Assembly: GCF_035994185.1 (NCBI RefSeq)
Contig: NZ_CP108538.1
Span: forward strand, 7,319,501-7,383,500
Direction of reading: 5' to 3'
DNA length: 64,000 bases
Source: Streptomyces sp. NBC_01217
Lineage (GTDB): Bacteria > Actinomycetota > Actinomycetes > Streptomycetales > Streptomycetaceae
In this document: positions 54,722-64,000 of the stretch, one piece after another
Layout: every line of letters starts with the position of its first letter
Numbering within the stretch: the stretch's first letter is position 1
Position numbers and translations under genes: made by a program
The notes under the pieces: generated by a model
The model's database searches: none
What the model was told of the DNA's origin: nothing
What the model saw: the letters and a program-made list of their open reading frames with translations, nothing else

Positions 54722-55222
54722 ATGACGACGTACGAGGTCGAATCGATCGCAACGGTCGTCGGGGGCCACACCCGCGTTCAGGACGACTACCAGGGCGGTG
54801 TCGAATCGATCATCAGACTCGACGACGCGTACCCCCTCGAAACGCTGCAGGGCATCGAGGAGTTCTCCCACCTGACCGTGACCTGGCGCTTCCACCTGGC
54901 GCGACCCGAAGACGTCCAGCTCCACGCACGCAGCCCACGGGGAAACCAGAACTGGCCGGCGACCGGTACGTTCGTCCACCGCAACCACCGGCGCCCCAAC
55001 CAACTGGCGATCAGCTACCCGCGGTTGCTCAAGGTCGAAGGCCGGGACCTCCTGGTCACCGATCTCGACGCCGTAGACGGAACGCCCGTGATCGACCTGG
55101 CACCGTACTTCGAACAGATGGGACCTCGGGGCCCGATCCATCAGCCCGCATGGCCTGGCGAGATGCTCGAACCGAATTACTGGGCGAAGGCAAGCGAACG
55201 GCCCTCGGAGCGCCCTGCGTAA
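54722..55222 (+). CDS. TsaA/TrmO-like SAM-dependent methyltransferase
   Basis: 166 aa. The TsaA-type beta barrel with GTFVHRNHRRPNQLAIS (SAM-binding F..R.P.RPN), LLKVEGRDLLVTDLDAVDG and VIDLAPYF. E. coli TrmO N6-methylates t6A37 in tRNA. ATG 54722 has GGAGAGGAAC ahead. 73 bp after the TPR regulator. Confidence 0.87.
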   Translation: MTTYEVESIATVVGGHTRVQDDYQGGVESIIRLDDAYPLETLQGIEEFSHLTVTWRFHLARPEDVQLHARSPRGNQNWPATGTFVHRNHRRPNQLAISYPRLLKVEGRDLLVTDLDAVDGTPVIDLAPYFEQMGPRGPIHQPAWPGEMLEPNYWAKASERPSERPA

Positions 55223-55284
55223 CGGGAGTGACTGAGCTGTGCTGCTCCTCGTTTGGCTGGTCGGGGACCAGCTGGAGGTCTGAC

Positions 55285-55794
55285 TCAAGCCGCAGCCCTC
55301 GCGTACCGGAACTCACACCAGGTTTCTTCGCCGCTGCTCTCCCACGCGTCTGAGATCGCATGGACAAGCCGGATCCCGCGACCGGATTCACCGTCGGGTC
55401 CTGCTTCCTTGAGTACAGCGGGGGCAGGGTTGCGGTCGGTTACCGAGACCCGCACCACGTCGACGGTCACCGTGATCCGGAGCACGACTTCGCCCTCACC
55501 GTGAACCATGGCGTTGGTGACCAGCTCCGAAACGGCCAGCACGACGAACCCCGCCACCGGCTGCGAAACGCGGCACCGTCGCAGGAACGCCCTGGTTGTC
55601 TGCCGCATCTCCCCAGCTTTCGTGGGATCCGGGAGAAAGGCCGCCTGACAGGCATGGGGTGCCGCCGGTATGTCGGCCCATGCCGATGTGCTGCGTCGGT
55701 CCTCCTGGGCCGGCCTCACACACGACGTGCCTGCTGTGGCCGCAGAACTACGGATGCCCCCGCCGGGCGGGGTCGCCTCTTGGAGCCTGGTCAT
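55285..55794 (-). CDS. ATP-binding anti-sigma/regulatory kinase (HATPase_c)
   Basis: 169 aa. A small GHKL domain: VLAVSELVTNAMVHGEGE (N-box), VSVTDRNPAPA (G1-like), ESGRGIRLVHAISDAW (G2). Such RsbW-like proteins bind anti-anti-sigma factors or act with XRE regulators, and the next gene is a divergent XRE protein, a common pair in Streptomyces. Confidence 0.88.
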   Translation of the reverse strand: MTRLQEATPPGGGIRSSAATAGTSCVRPAQEDRRSTSAWADIPAAPHACQAAFLPDPTKAGEMRQTTRAFLRRCRVSQPVAGFVVLAVSELVTNAMVHGEGEVVLRITVTVDVVRVSVTDRNPAPAVLKEAGPDGESGRGIRLVHAISDAWESSGEETWCEFRYARAAA

Positions 55795-55925
55795 GGGGGT
55801 TATCGCACCGCGCGGCGACGCCGTCGACCAGGGGAATCCAGAGGGGGAAAAATCTGTCAAGGGGGGAAACCAGAGGGGGAATTGAGGCCATGATTGGATT
55901 CCGCCCACCAACAGAGGTCACACTC

Positions 55926-57167
55926 ATGCCAGATCCGTTCGCCGACCTGCTCCTCCGGCTTCGGCAGGATGCGGGCCGGACGCAGGAGGAGCAGGCAGAC
56001 GCGATCAACGCTGTCTCCGGCCGGGACACCATGACCCGCCGAGAGATCAGCCGCTATGAGAACTTTGAGAACATTCCTACCAATCACACAATCGGCCATA
56101 TCGCGGCGGCCTGCGGTGTCCCCTTCGAGGAACTACAGCGGGAGGCTAAGGCTGCCCGCGCTCGGAAGAGAGAGGGGCATGCCAATGCAGGGGAGGATCA
56201 GGACGCCGTGAAGCGTCGCACGCTGCTGGGTGGTGCCGCCATCGGCGTGAGCGCGGCTGCCGAGCCCTGGGGGCGCCTGGCCTTCGCCCTCAGTAAGGGG
56301 TCCAAGATCGATTCGCCCTCCGCCGTCGCGCTCATCGACCGGGCCGCTGAACTGCACGTCCAGGAACTCAATCTCAGTGCCCGGCGACTACAAAACACGG
56401 TCGAGTCACATCTTGACGCGATCACCGCGGCCCTGCCCCGTGCCGGCGAACACGAACGGGCTCTCACTATCGCCGCCGGAGAAACTGCCGCTCTGGCTGG
56501 TTGGGTGGCCTGGGACCTGGGCGAGCACGACAAAGCCGACGCCTACTACAAGGTCACGTCGCAGTGCGCGGCGACCGCCGGGCACCCTCCACTCCGAGCC
56601 CTGGCCCTGACCTACACCAGCTACGGCGCCTCGACGCCGAAGGCGAAGTTGGAGTTCCTTTCTCAAGCGGCTAGCGACGTGCGAGGCCACGGCAACGCTA
56701 CTGCTGCCGCCTGGGTCCTCGGCAGGCACGCGGAGGAAGCTGCGGCGGCCGGCGACGAGACGGGGGCACTCCGGGCCTTGGAGCGAGCGCGCTTCGCCTA
56801 CGACTTCGCGGATCACACCAGCGAGCAGGCGTGGGTCCGGTTCGTGACCCCGTACCGCATGGACTCGTTAGCACTCTCCGTCTACGGCCAGTTGGGGCGT
56901 CCCGAACTCACGTCCACAGCAGATACCGCAGTCGACCGTCTAGGGGACGAACTACCGGACGGGGGCGTGGTGGTTCTCGGCGATCTCGCTTCGGCCCTAC
57001 TGCGCGGAGGCGACGTCGACCAAGGCGTCTACGTGTCACGCCAATTCGCTACGGCGGCACAGGCCAAGCCCAACACGATGGGCAAGGAGCGCGCAGAGAC
57101 TATCGCAGCGTCGCTCCCCGACAGAGAGCGAGAACTCGCCGTCTATCTGCGGCAGTTCGCATCCTGA
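55926..57167 (+). CDS. XRE-family regulator with TPR-like C-terminus
   Basis: 413 aa. HTH at about 5-60 (LLLRLRQDAGRTQEEQADAI; TRREISRYEN), an Arg/Gly linker with RRTLLGGAAIGVSAAAE, and TPR helices to the end (LGEHDKADAYYKVTSQCAAT). ATG 55926 (MPDPFADLL) follows AGAGG. Divergent from the HATPase gene across 131 bp. Confidence 0.88.
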   Translation: MPDPFADLLLRLRQDAGRTQEEQADAINAVSGRDTMTRREISRYENFENIPTNHTIGHIAAACGVPFEELQREAKAARARKREGHANAGEDQDAVKRRTLLGGAAIGVSAAAEPWGRLAFALSKGSKIDSPSAVALIDRAAELHVQELNLSARRLQNTVESHLDAITAALPRAGEHERALTIAAGETAALAGWVAWDLGEHDKADAYYKVTSQCAATAGHPPLRALALTYTSYGASTPKAKLEFLSQAASDVRGHGNATAAAWVLGRHAEEAAAAGDETGALRALERARFAYDFADHTSEQAWVRFVTPYRMDSLALSVYGQLGRPELTSTADTAVDRLGDELPDGGVVVLGDLASALLRGGDVDQGVYVSRQFATAAQAKPNTMGKERAETIAASLPDRERELAVYLRQFAS

Positions 57168-57233
57168 GCCCCCTCCGGCGGTACGCGGCAAAATCGGGAC
57201 GCGAATGCTGTCGTACGTCCGGCCCGTCGCTCC

Positions 57234-57560
57234 TCAGTCCTGTGCCGTCTCCTCGACAACCCAGGACAGGTACGCCTCCGACCCGCCGGTCACGGGCAGT
57301 GTGATCCATTGGGGGACGTCGTACGGGTGCCTCTCGTGCAGCCACGCTTCCAGCGCCGGTAGACGGTCCGTCGTAGTCATGTACGAGATCCGCCACTCCT
57401 GCGCCGCCTCGACCTTCCCCTTCCACCAGTAGAAGGCGGTGATCGGCGCATCGATGTGAACGCCCGCTGCCAGCTTGCTCTCGACCGCGCCCTGGGCCAG
57501 TGCCTTCGCCTGATCCTCGTTGTCGCTGGTCGTCTGCGCAATCACAATATCGTTGGCCAT
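57234..57560 (-). CDS. cutA: CutA-family protein
   Basis: 108 aa trimer-forming PII-like protein. MANDIVIAQTTSDNEDQA, ESKLAAGVHIDAPI, YWWKGKVEAAQEWRI and RHPYDVPQWITLPV are family marks. Often linked to metal tolerance, but its real role in bacteria is unsettled. Converges on the XRE regulator. Confidence 0.93.
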   Translation of the reverse strand: MANDIVIAQTTSDNEDQAKALAQGAVESKLAAGVHIDAPITAFYWWKGKVEAAQEWRISYMTTTDRLPALEAWLHERHPYDVPQWITLPVTGGSEAYLSWVVEETAQD

Positions 57561-57949
57561 GCAACTACCTCTCCAGCTCGGGTACCGCGACCCTACCCAG
57601 CTGTCCCGGGCACACCGAAAGCCGGTCGCCGGCCGTGAAGGTGAGTGGGGCTCGACCACGACGTGGATCAGCCAGACGGCAGCGTGTCATTCGGGGTTGC
57701 GCGTCGCTTCGGCACTGCGGTGGCAGGTCCACTCATCAACGAGGTGGTGCGGCTGCATGATGCAGGCGTCGGCGCATTCCTTGCGCCTCCATAGGCCCAC
57801 GACAGGAGGACTTCATGCAGGCCGCCGACGGGCATTCGCTCACGGCAGACGAGAAATAGGACGACAGGACTGGATACCTCCGCCGGGACCATGTCAACGT
57901 ACAACGTCCCGGAAAAACACCAGGTCAGACGGCGGGGCTACACGGCAGG
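57561..57949. other. No gene seen
   Basis: 389 bp between cutA and the first gene of the integrative element. No frame with coding character or known domain. One boundary of the integrated element could lie here or further left. Confidence 0.4.
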
Positions 57950-58390
57950 GTGATGAACCACTCTAAAACCCAACCGTGCGAGGTTGCCGCGCTGGCATGG
58001 TCCGTACTTGGGAGGCGTGTCTGTCTGAATCCGCTATCCGTTCCGCCCGCTTCACTTCACCCGCACTTTTTTGTCCTTGGCGGACTGAACGCTTGGGCTG
58101 GCCAAACGGTGGGTGACTACCTTGCCGTATCCACCGGACTCTGTGTCTGCGTCTGCGCGGCCGGTCTGTTCGGCGAGGATCTCTTGCAACGGAGCTATCG
58201 CGGCGATCGTGCCGTCCTCGCGTATGTAGCGGCACATCCCGGTGCCACAACACGGCGAGTGGCACAGGCCATCAGCATTCCCCAGCGCCTCGCTGCGCGA
58301 AGTCTCAACCGACTCACGGGTGACGGCCTGCTGGCGGTCGCATCGGACGACGAGACCCCGGCTTTGCGCTCGTATCAGTTGGCTTCCTGA
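57950..58390 (+). CDS. Membrane-anchored winged-helix protein of an integrative element
   Basis: Up to 146 aa from GTG 57950 (ATG 57953). A hydrophobic segment (VGDYLAVSTGLCVCVCAAGLF) precedes RSYRGDRAVLAYVAAHPGA and a winged helix (TTRRVAQAISIPQRLAARSL, RLTGDGLLAVASD). Small proteins of this type occur in actinobacterial integrative plasmids. The start is uncertain; the C-terminal 65 residues are the firm part. Confidence 0.6.
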   Translation: MMNHSKTQPCEVAALAWSVLGRRVCLNPLSVPPASLHPHFFVLGGLNAWAGQTVGDYLAVSTGLCVCVCAAGLFGEDLLQRSYRGDRAVLAYVAAHPGATTRRVAQAISIPQRLAARSLNRLTGDGLLAVASDDETPALRSYQLAS

Positions 58391-58436
58391 CGGCAGACGG
58401 CCGGGGGCGTCATCTGAGGCGACGCGCAATATAGCC

Positions 58437-58469
58437 GACGATCGCCGGTTAGCCAAACCGGCGATCGTC
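58437..58469. terminator. Strong hairpin
   Basis: Perfect 14-bp inverted repeat GACGATCGCCGGTT / AACCGGCGATCGTC with a 5-base loop, 47 bp after the stop of the winged-helix gene. No T-run follows, as is common in Streptomyces terminators. The rest of 58391-58783 shows no gene. Confidence 0.7.
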
Positions 58470-58783
58470 AAGACCATTGAGGTGTTCGCATTCGGCTGCG
58501 CTTGGCGGTGGAGCCGTGGCGAACGCAGGCAGCTTCGTGCAGTCGAGAGGGGGCGCGGAGCGGTTCTGCCACGGCAGTCCTGCCATGGGCAGCACGGATC
58601 GCCGGCAGGCGATTGTCCTAGCGCACGTCGCGCGAAGTTGTGCTGCCGCCGTTTCTGTCGCTCCTCGTACCTCAGCAAGGAAATCCCGCCCATGCGCCGA
58701 TCCGCGATACCCCCCTGCCCGTGGACCGATCCTTCGGGGAAGTTGCCAAGCTCCTCGATTGCTTCGCGAGGGGCGATGAGCGC

Positions 58784-58903
58784 ATGGCAGTAGCAACGAG
58801 GCCCGCTCAGAAGCTGACGGTGGACGAAGTCTGCGCCGAACTGCAGATCGCTCGCTCCACCTTCTACGACTGGCGCCAAAAGGGGCGCGGTCCGCCCACC
58901 CGG
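58784..58903 (+). pseudogene. Excisionase-like HTH gene, truncated
   Basis: ATG 58784 opens 40 residues typical of an HTH_17/Xis protein (KLTVDEVCAELQIARSTFYD, then WRQKGRGPP). After this the frame turns into Arg-rich non-coding sequence. The wing and last helix are missing. An intact, distinct Xis-like gene follows 30 bp later. Confidence 0.5.
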
Positions 58904-58937
58904 GCTCACTCCTCCCCAACCTCACAGAGAACCATCG

Positions 58938-59240
58938 ATGCCTGGACGATCTTTGCTTGCCGCCACCGCTTCCTCAGGCGCCGTATCCGCCGCCTTCCTG
59001 ACCGTGAAGGACGCCGCCGACTATCTCGGCCTCTCACCCCACACGCTCTACGTCTGGCGCCACCGTCGCCAGGGACCCCCGAGCTTCCGCATGGGACCTC
59101 GCGGTCGCGTCATGTACCGGCTCGAAGTGCTCGACGCCTGGGTCCGCGAACAGGAACAGGCCGATTCCCGCTCCAACCCGGCCCTCAACCCGCTCAACAC
59201 CCCCCTGCAGGAGCGGTCCAGCCGCTTCCTCGGCGCCTGA
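58938..59240 (+). CDS. Excisionase-like HTH_17 protein
   Basis: 100 aa. A MerR-like helix-turn-helix and wing: FLTVKDAADYLGLSPHTLYV, WRHRRQGPPSF, then RVMYRLEVLDAWVREQ. Placed 53 bp ahead of the integrase on the same strand, as xis genes are in pSAM2/SLP1-type elements. A start nearer the HTH (GTG before SAAFLTVK) is possible. Confidence 0.82.
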   Translation: MPGRSLLAATASSGAVSAAFLTVKDAADYLGLSPHTLYVWRHRRQGPPSFRMGPRGRVMYRLEVLDAWVREQEQADSRSNPALNPLNTPLQERSSRFLGA

Positions 59241-59293
59241 AGCCCCAAGCGCCGTAGAGCGTTGTCTCCATCCCCATCACCAAGGAGTTCCAC

Positions 59294-60541
59294 CTGGCCG
59301 GCTACATAGAAGACCGATGGCTGAAGAAGCGTCCCAACCCGAAAACCGGCAAACGCGAACGCACAGCCCTGTATGGCAAGTGCACCCGCTACCGCGTCAA
59401 GAGCATCCCCGGCGTCAAGGACCGTTCCTTCGATGCCCTCCAGGACGCCAAGACCTGGCTCGCCCAGGCTCAGACCGACGCTCGCCGTGGCGAGTTCGTC
59501 GATCCGCGCGATGGGGCCATCTCCCTCAAGGACTACATCGCCACCCACTGGTGGCCCACCCAGAGCGGTGACCCGTCCACGATCGAGCGGATCGAGCAGA
59601 GGGTACGCCGGCACATCGTTCCCCACCTGGGCGCTCAGCCGCTCAACGCCATCGGCACGGAAGTCCTGCGCCGCTGGAAGAAGCGGCTGGAGAAGGACCT
59701 CGGTCCGACCTCGATCCGTCTCGTCTGGGCGACGCTCTCCAGCATCCTCCAGGCCGCTGTCGAGGACCGTCGCCTCGGACGCAACCCGTGCCGCTCCAGC
59801 ACGGTCGGCCCTCCGGCCGCCACGCCTGGCAGGGTCGAGGCGTGGCCGCCCGAACGGGTGCTGGCAGTACGGGCGGCCCTGCCGGACCATTACCGGCTCC
59901 TCCTCGTGATCGGAGCGGGTCTTGGGCTCCGGCAAGGGGAGGCGCTCGGGCTTGCCCTGGAGGACATTGACTTCGCCAAGGAAGTCGTCCACGTCCGGCG
60001 GCAGGTCAAGATGGTGCGGGCGAGGTTGTGTTTCGCCCTTCCCAAGGGTCGCAAGGTCCGGGACGTGCCGCTGCCGTCCAGCGTGGCCCGGGCCATCCAG
60101 CAGCACACGGAGCAGTTCGCGCCGGTCCCGGTCACGCTGCCTTGGGACGACCCGACTCCTGCCGAGACGCCGGTGGATGCCAAACACCGGCGGCCGAGAA
60201 CCTACAACCTCCTGGTGACGGGGCGCGAGCGGAAGGCCATCAACCGGAACTACTTCAACTCCTACGTGTGGAAGCCGGCTCTGGCCGCGGCGGGCGTGAT
60301 CGCACCGCTGGAGGAGGGCAGCACCGACGGCGCTCGCGTGTGGGAGCCGTCCCGGGAGCACGGCTTCCACGCCCTGCGCCACTTCTTCGCCTCCGAGGAA
60401 CTGGAGGCTGGCGAATCGGTTGTCTCCCTGGCACGCTGGCTGGGGCACTCCGACCCCGGGTTCACGCTGCGGAAGTACTCCCACTTCCTGCCCCGCGCGG
60501 GCGCACGGGGCAGCGCCGCCATCGACGCGATCTTCGCGTAG
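59294..60541 (+). CDS. int: Tyrosine integrase, CTG start
   Basis: 415 aa. The N-terminal part LAGYIEDRWLKKRPNPKTG and RSFDALQDAKTWLAQAQ and the SAM-like core-binding region (LKDYIATHWWPTQSGD) precede the catalytic domain: Arg in GAGLGLRQGEALG, HxxR in GFHALRHFFAS, GH and Tyr in LGHSDPGFTLRKYSH. The frame is open from a stop at 59255. It has no ATG or GTG before 59858, which would delete half the protein. CTG 59294 stands six bases after AAGGAG, so it is the likely start. Typical of integrases next to an att site, here facing murA. Confidence 0.9.
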   Translation: MAGYIEDRWLKKRPNPKTGKRERTALYGKCTRYRVKSIPGVKDRSFDALQDAKTWLAQAQTDARRGEFVDPRDGAISLKDYIATHWWPTQSGDPSTIERIEQRVRRHIVPHLGAQPLNAIGTEVLRRWKKRLEKDLGPTSIRLVWATLSSILQAAVEDRRLGRNPCRSSTVGPPAATPGRVEAWPPERVLAVRAALPDHYRLLLVIGAGLGLRQGEALGLALEDIDFAKEVVHVRRQVKMVRARLCFALPKGRKVRDVPLPSSVARAIQQHTEQFAPVPVTLPWDDPTPAETPVDAKHRRPRTYNLLVTGRERKAINRNYFNSYVWKPALAAAGVIAPLEEGSTDGARVWEPSREHGFHALRHFFASEELEAGESVVSLARWLGHSDPGFTLRKYSHFLPRAGARGSAAIDAIFA

Positions 60542-60619
60542 CCGCGGCCGGTCGGCAGAGCCTGTGGAGCGCGGCTCGTAGCCCACCGCGGCCCAAAAGT
60601 CCCAGAGAAGTCCCAGAGG

Positions 60620-60676
60620 TGCCGCCGCATCCCTCCCTGACCCGCTAAGTAGCAGGTCAGACGGGGTGCGGCGGCA
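60620..60676. terminator. Bidirectional terminator between int and murA
   Basis: Nested inverted repeats: outer arms TGCCGCCGCA (60620-60629) and TGCGGCGGCA (60667-60676), inner arms CTGACCCGCT (60637-60646) and AGCAGGTCAG (60651-60660) with one mismatch. Lies between two convergent genes. Could also hold part of the attachment site. Confidence 0.8.
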
Positions 60677-60684
60677 TCCTCATA

Positions 60685-62214
60685 TCAAATGTCGCGGAAG
60701 ATCTCGATCTGCGCGCCCACGGAGTTGAGCCGCTCCGCCAGTTCCTCGTAACCGCGGTTGATGACATACACGTTGCGCAGTACGGAGGTGCCTTCGGCCG
60801 CCATCATGGCGAGCAGCACCACCACGGCGGGGCGCAGGGCGGGCGGGCACATCATTTCGGCGGCGCGCCAGCGGGTCGGGCCCTCGACCAGTACCCGGTG
60901 CGGGTCCAGGAGCTGCAGTCTGCCGCCGAGGCGGTTCAGGTCGGTGAGGTAGATGGCCCGGTTGTCGTAGACCCAGTCGTGTATGAGGGTCTGGCCGTGG
61001 GCCGAGGCGGCGATGGCCGCGAAGAAGGGCACATTGTCGATGTTGAGCCCGGGGAACGGCATGGGGTGGATCTTGTCGATCGGCGCCTCGAGCTTGGAGG
61101 GGCGGACCGTGAGGTCGACCAGCCGGGTACGGCCGTTGTCGGCGGCGTACTCCGTCGTACGGTCGCAGTCGACGCCCATCTCCTCCAGCACCGCGAGCTC
61201 GATCTCCAGGAACTCGATCGGTACCCGGCGGATCGTCAGCCGGGACTCCGTGACCACGGCGGCGGCGAGGAGGCTCATCGCCTCGACCGGGTCCTCGGAG
61301 GGGGAGTAGTCGACGTCCACGTCTATCTGCGGGACGCCGTGCACGGTCAGTGTGGTCGTGCCGATGCCGTCCACGCGTATGCCCAGTGCCTCCAGGAAGA
61401 AGCAGAGGTCCTGGACCATGTAGTTGGAGGAGGCGTTGCGGATGACGGTCGTGCCGTCATGCCGGGCGGCGGCCAGCAGGGCGTTCTCGGTCACGGTGTC
61501 GCCGCGCTCGGTCAGCACGATGGGGCGGCCCGGCGTGACCGAGTGGTCTATCTGGGCGTGGTAGAGCCCCTCGGTCGCGGCGATCTCCAGGCCGAACCGG
61601 CGCAGCGCGATCATGTGCGGCTCGATGGTCCGCGTACCGAGGTCGCAACCGCCCGCGTACGGAAGCTTGAAGGAGTCCATCCGGTGCAGCAGCGGGCCGA
61701 GGAACATGATGATGGAACGGGTCCGGCGGGCGGCGTCCGCGTCGATGGCGTCCATGTCGAGCCGGGCGGGCGGGACGATCTCCAGATCGACTCCCTCGTT
61801 GATCCACCGGGTCCGTACGCCGATGGAGTTCAGCACCTCCAGGAGCCGGTAGACCTCCTCGATGCGGGCCACGCGGCGCAGCACCGTGCGGCCCTTGTTG
61901 AGGAGCGAGGCGCAGAGGAGTGCCACGCACGCGTTCTTGCTCGTCTTGACGTCGATGGAGCCCGAGAGCCGGCGCCCGCCGACCACCCGCAGGTGCATGG
62001 GCCCGGCGTATCCGAGCGACACGATCTCGCTGTCGAGTGCCTCACCGATGCGCGCGATCATCTCAAGGCTGATGTTCTGATTGCCGCGCTCGATGCGATT
62101 CACGGCGCTCTGACTGGTGGCGAGCGCCTCGGCGAGCTGGCTCTGTGTCCAGCCCCGGTGCTGGCGGGCGTCACGGATGAGCTTGCCTATGCGTACGAGA
62201 TAGTCGTCTGACAT
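60685..62214 (-). CDS. murA: MurA-like UDP-GlcNAc enolpyruvyl transferase with N-terminal HTH
   Basis: 509 aa. Residues 8-62 are an XRE helix-turn-helix (LIRDARQHRGWTQSQLAEAL, ATSQSAVNRIERG). Residues 75-509 are the EPT fold: first Lys region DVKTSKNACVALL, active-site loop with Cys in YAGGCDLGTRT, and the NYMVQDLCFFL region. MurA adds enolpyruvate to UDP-GlcNAc, the first committed peptidoglycan step; this second copy with a DNA-binding head is typical of Streptomyces and lies next to acnA. A palindrome just upstream of its start suggests it controls itself. Confidence 0.92.
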   Translation of the reverse strand: MSDDYLVRIGKLIRDARQHRGWTQSQLAEALATSQSAVNRIERGNQNISLEMIARIGEALDSEIVSLGYAGPMHLRVVGGRRLSGSIDVKTSKNACVALLCASLLNKGRTVLRRVARIEEVYRLLEVLNSIGVRTRWINEGVDLEIVPPARLDMDAIDADAARRTRSIIMFLGPLLHRMDSFKLPYAGGCDLGTRTIEPHMIALRRFGLEIAATEGLYHAQIDHSVTPGRPIVLTERGDTVTENALLAAARHDGTTVIRNASSNYMVQDLCFFLEALGIRVDGIGTTTLTVHGVPQIDVDVDYSPSEDPVEAMSLLAAAVVTESRLTIRRVPIEFLEIELAVLEEMGVDCDRTTEYAADNGRTRLVDLTVRPSKLEAPIDKIHPMPFPGLNIDNVPFFAAIAASAHGQTLIHDWVYDNRAIYLTDLNRLGGRLQLLDPHRVLVEGPTRWRAAEMMCPPALRPAVVVLLAMMAAEGTSVLRNVYVINRGYEELAERLNSVGAQIEIFRDI

Positions 62215-62225
62215 GGCGAAAGGTT

Positions 62226-62241
62226 ATCTCAGATATGAGAT
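62226..62241. promoter_or_regulatory. Palindrome upstream of murA
   Basis: ATCTCA-GATA-TGAGAT, 6-bp arms, 11 bp from the murA ATG, with no clear ribosome site between. It shares its half-site with the palindrome before acnA (62697-62712), so the same protein probably binds both. Confidence 0.72.
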
Positions 62242-62695
62242 GAGACCTCTGGCGGGGTGTGGTGTTCGGGTGACGGTTGCGTGCGGAGGCGCGGCAGTTA
62301 CGCAGACAGACGCACGTGAAAGGTGCGGCCACGGGTGCGCCGTGCGTTCCATGGTCCACCCGGGCCTCCGCGACGGCGCGCGGTGTACGTCCATCCGGGG
62401 AGAGGGCCCGATGACGACCGGGCGGGGCGGACGGAATCGGCGCGTCACGAGGCGGGGGTCGGGTGCGGGTGGCGATGCGGTCGTCGGTATCGGTGGAGCG
62501 GGTCAGGTTCTTGGCGCGTTCCGGGGCTTTTGGCCCCTCGCCCCGAAGACGTCGTCGCGCGAGCGCCGGCCGGCCTTCCGTGCTGCGATGACTGCAGCAG
62601 TACGCGACCTGGCCGCTCCCTGGGTGTCCGGGCGCAGCGCGAGGTCGATGCAGGGGCCGCCCGCGCATGACCGTTCGACGGTGATGTACTAGAGT
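62242..62695. other. Intergenic, no gene seen
   Basis: Divergent region between murA and acnA. Short open frames on both strands lack coding character. Confidence 0.5.
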
Positions 62696-62713
62696 TATCT
62701 CGACATCGAGATA
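62696..62713. promoter_or_regulatory. Perfect palindrome upstream of acnA
   Basis: TATCTCGA-CA-TCGAGATA, a perfect 18-bp dyad, about 155 bp before the acnA start. Core ATCTCG-ACAT-CGAGAT matches the murA site in form. Confidence 0.78.
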
Positions 62714-62752
62714 TATGCCGAAGGCGCACCGCAGTCCGCCAGTCAGTAAGGG

Positions 62753-62777
62753 TTACCTAACTAAGCCTTACCTTAGC
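62753..62777. promoter_or_regulatory. Iron-box-like sequence before acnA
   Basis: Reverse strand TAAGGTAAGGCTTAGTTAG agrees with the DmdR1/IdeR consensus TTAGGTTAGSCTAACCTAA at about 13 of 19 positions. Aconitase is an iron-sulphur enzyme, so iron control is plausible. Similarity was judged by eye. Confidence 0.4.
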
Positions 62778-62869
62778 GGATTGTTCGAGGGGCCGTAGGC
62801 GGCACCACGCGGCGCCCGCCGTAATGAGGCGCGGCGCGGAGTACGCGCACATTGATGAAGGAGACTGTC

Positions 62870-64000
<1,131 letters not shown>

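Noticed and set aside
52577..55288. A 903-codon open frame on the minus strand
   Set aside because: Most of it is the reverse of the HTH/TPR regulator and TsaA genes; only the last 164 codons (DUF6415) have protein character.
60541..60690. A tRNA gene as integrase attachment site
   Set aside because: No cloverleaf or TPsiC-like sequence; the structure here is a nested terminator hairpin.

Overview
The window is high-GC actinobacterial DNA, almost certainly from a Streptomyces chromosome. It has GTG starts and four-base start/stop overlaps, a cvnA-D conservon with its CYP157/CYP154-type P450 pair, DUF6415 and DUF6624 families, and an aconitase gene divergent from an XRE-headed MurA paralogue. 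Most of it (1 to about 60,600) looks like accessory DNA ending at an integrase. The conserved chromosome begins at murA/acnA (60,685-64,000).

Layout. (1) 1-1,747: a tyrosine-recombinase pair whose arrival cut off an MFS exporter gene. (2) 1,748-6,483 and 30,382-34,305: one minus-strand operon split in two. In its original order it reads 47-aa peptide, phosphotransferase, NUDIX, ABC exporter, isoaspartate-type methyltransferase with two NUDIX domains, ASCH-NUDIX, methyltransferase-NUDIX, MFS. (3) 6,489-30,381: the agent that split it, a 23.9-kb Tn7-like transposon. It has tnsA-tnsB-tnsC-tniQ, matching imperfect ends, three spaced TnsB-type sites on the left and four close ones on the right, and a 5-bp target duplication (GTGGA). 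Removing it with one copy of the duplication restores the methyltransferase frame exactly. Its cargo is a decayed penicillin-binding protein, small membrane proteins, a 2,233-aa RHS polymorphic toxin with a transglycosylase-like domain, secreted proteins and lipoproteins, and a tetR/oxidoreductase remnant carrying a nested IS110 element.

(4) 34,520-52,341: a CYTH-like protein, two NUDIX proteins, and then a very long run of minus-strand genes, mostly overlapping: GH15 glycosidase, cvnA-B-C-D, two P450s, LuxR-type regulator, GNAT, DUF6624, queD, queE, folE, a DpdA/TGT-like transglycosylase, a nucleoside-phosphorylase-like protein, a dTMP-kinase-like P-loop protein, DUF2797, a methyltransferase and a NUDIX. 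FolE, QueD and QueE should make 7-carboxy-7-deazaguanine from GTP; no queC is present here. Together with the transglycosylase, the nucleoside/nucleotide enzymes and seven NUDIX domains across the two neighbouring operons, this suggests an undescribed 7-deazaguanine-based system, either DNA/RNA modification or a small molecule. It is the best candidate for new biology in the window.

(5) 52,434-57,560: regulators and housekeeping-like genes (DUF6415, an HTH/TPR regulator, a TsaA-type methyltransferase, a HATPase, an XRE regulator, CutA). (6) 57,950-60,541: the end of an integrative element with small HTH genes and an integrase whose only plausible start is CTG. (7) 60,685-64,000: a MurA paralogue with an N-terminal HTH and acnA (cut by the window end). 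Related 16-bp palindromes (ATCTCR-N4-YGAGAT) lie in front of each gene.
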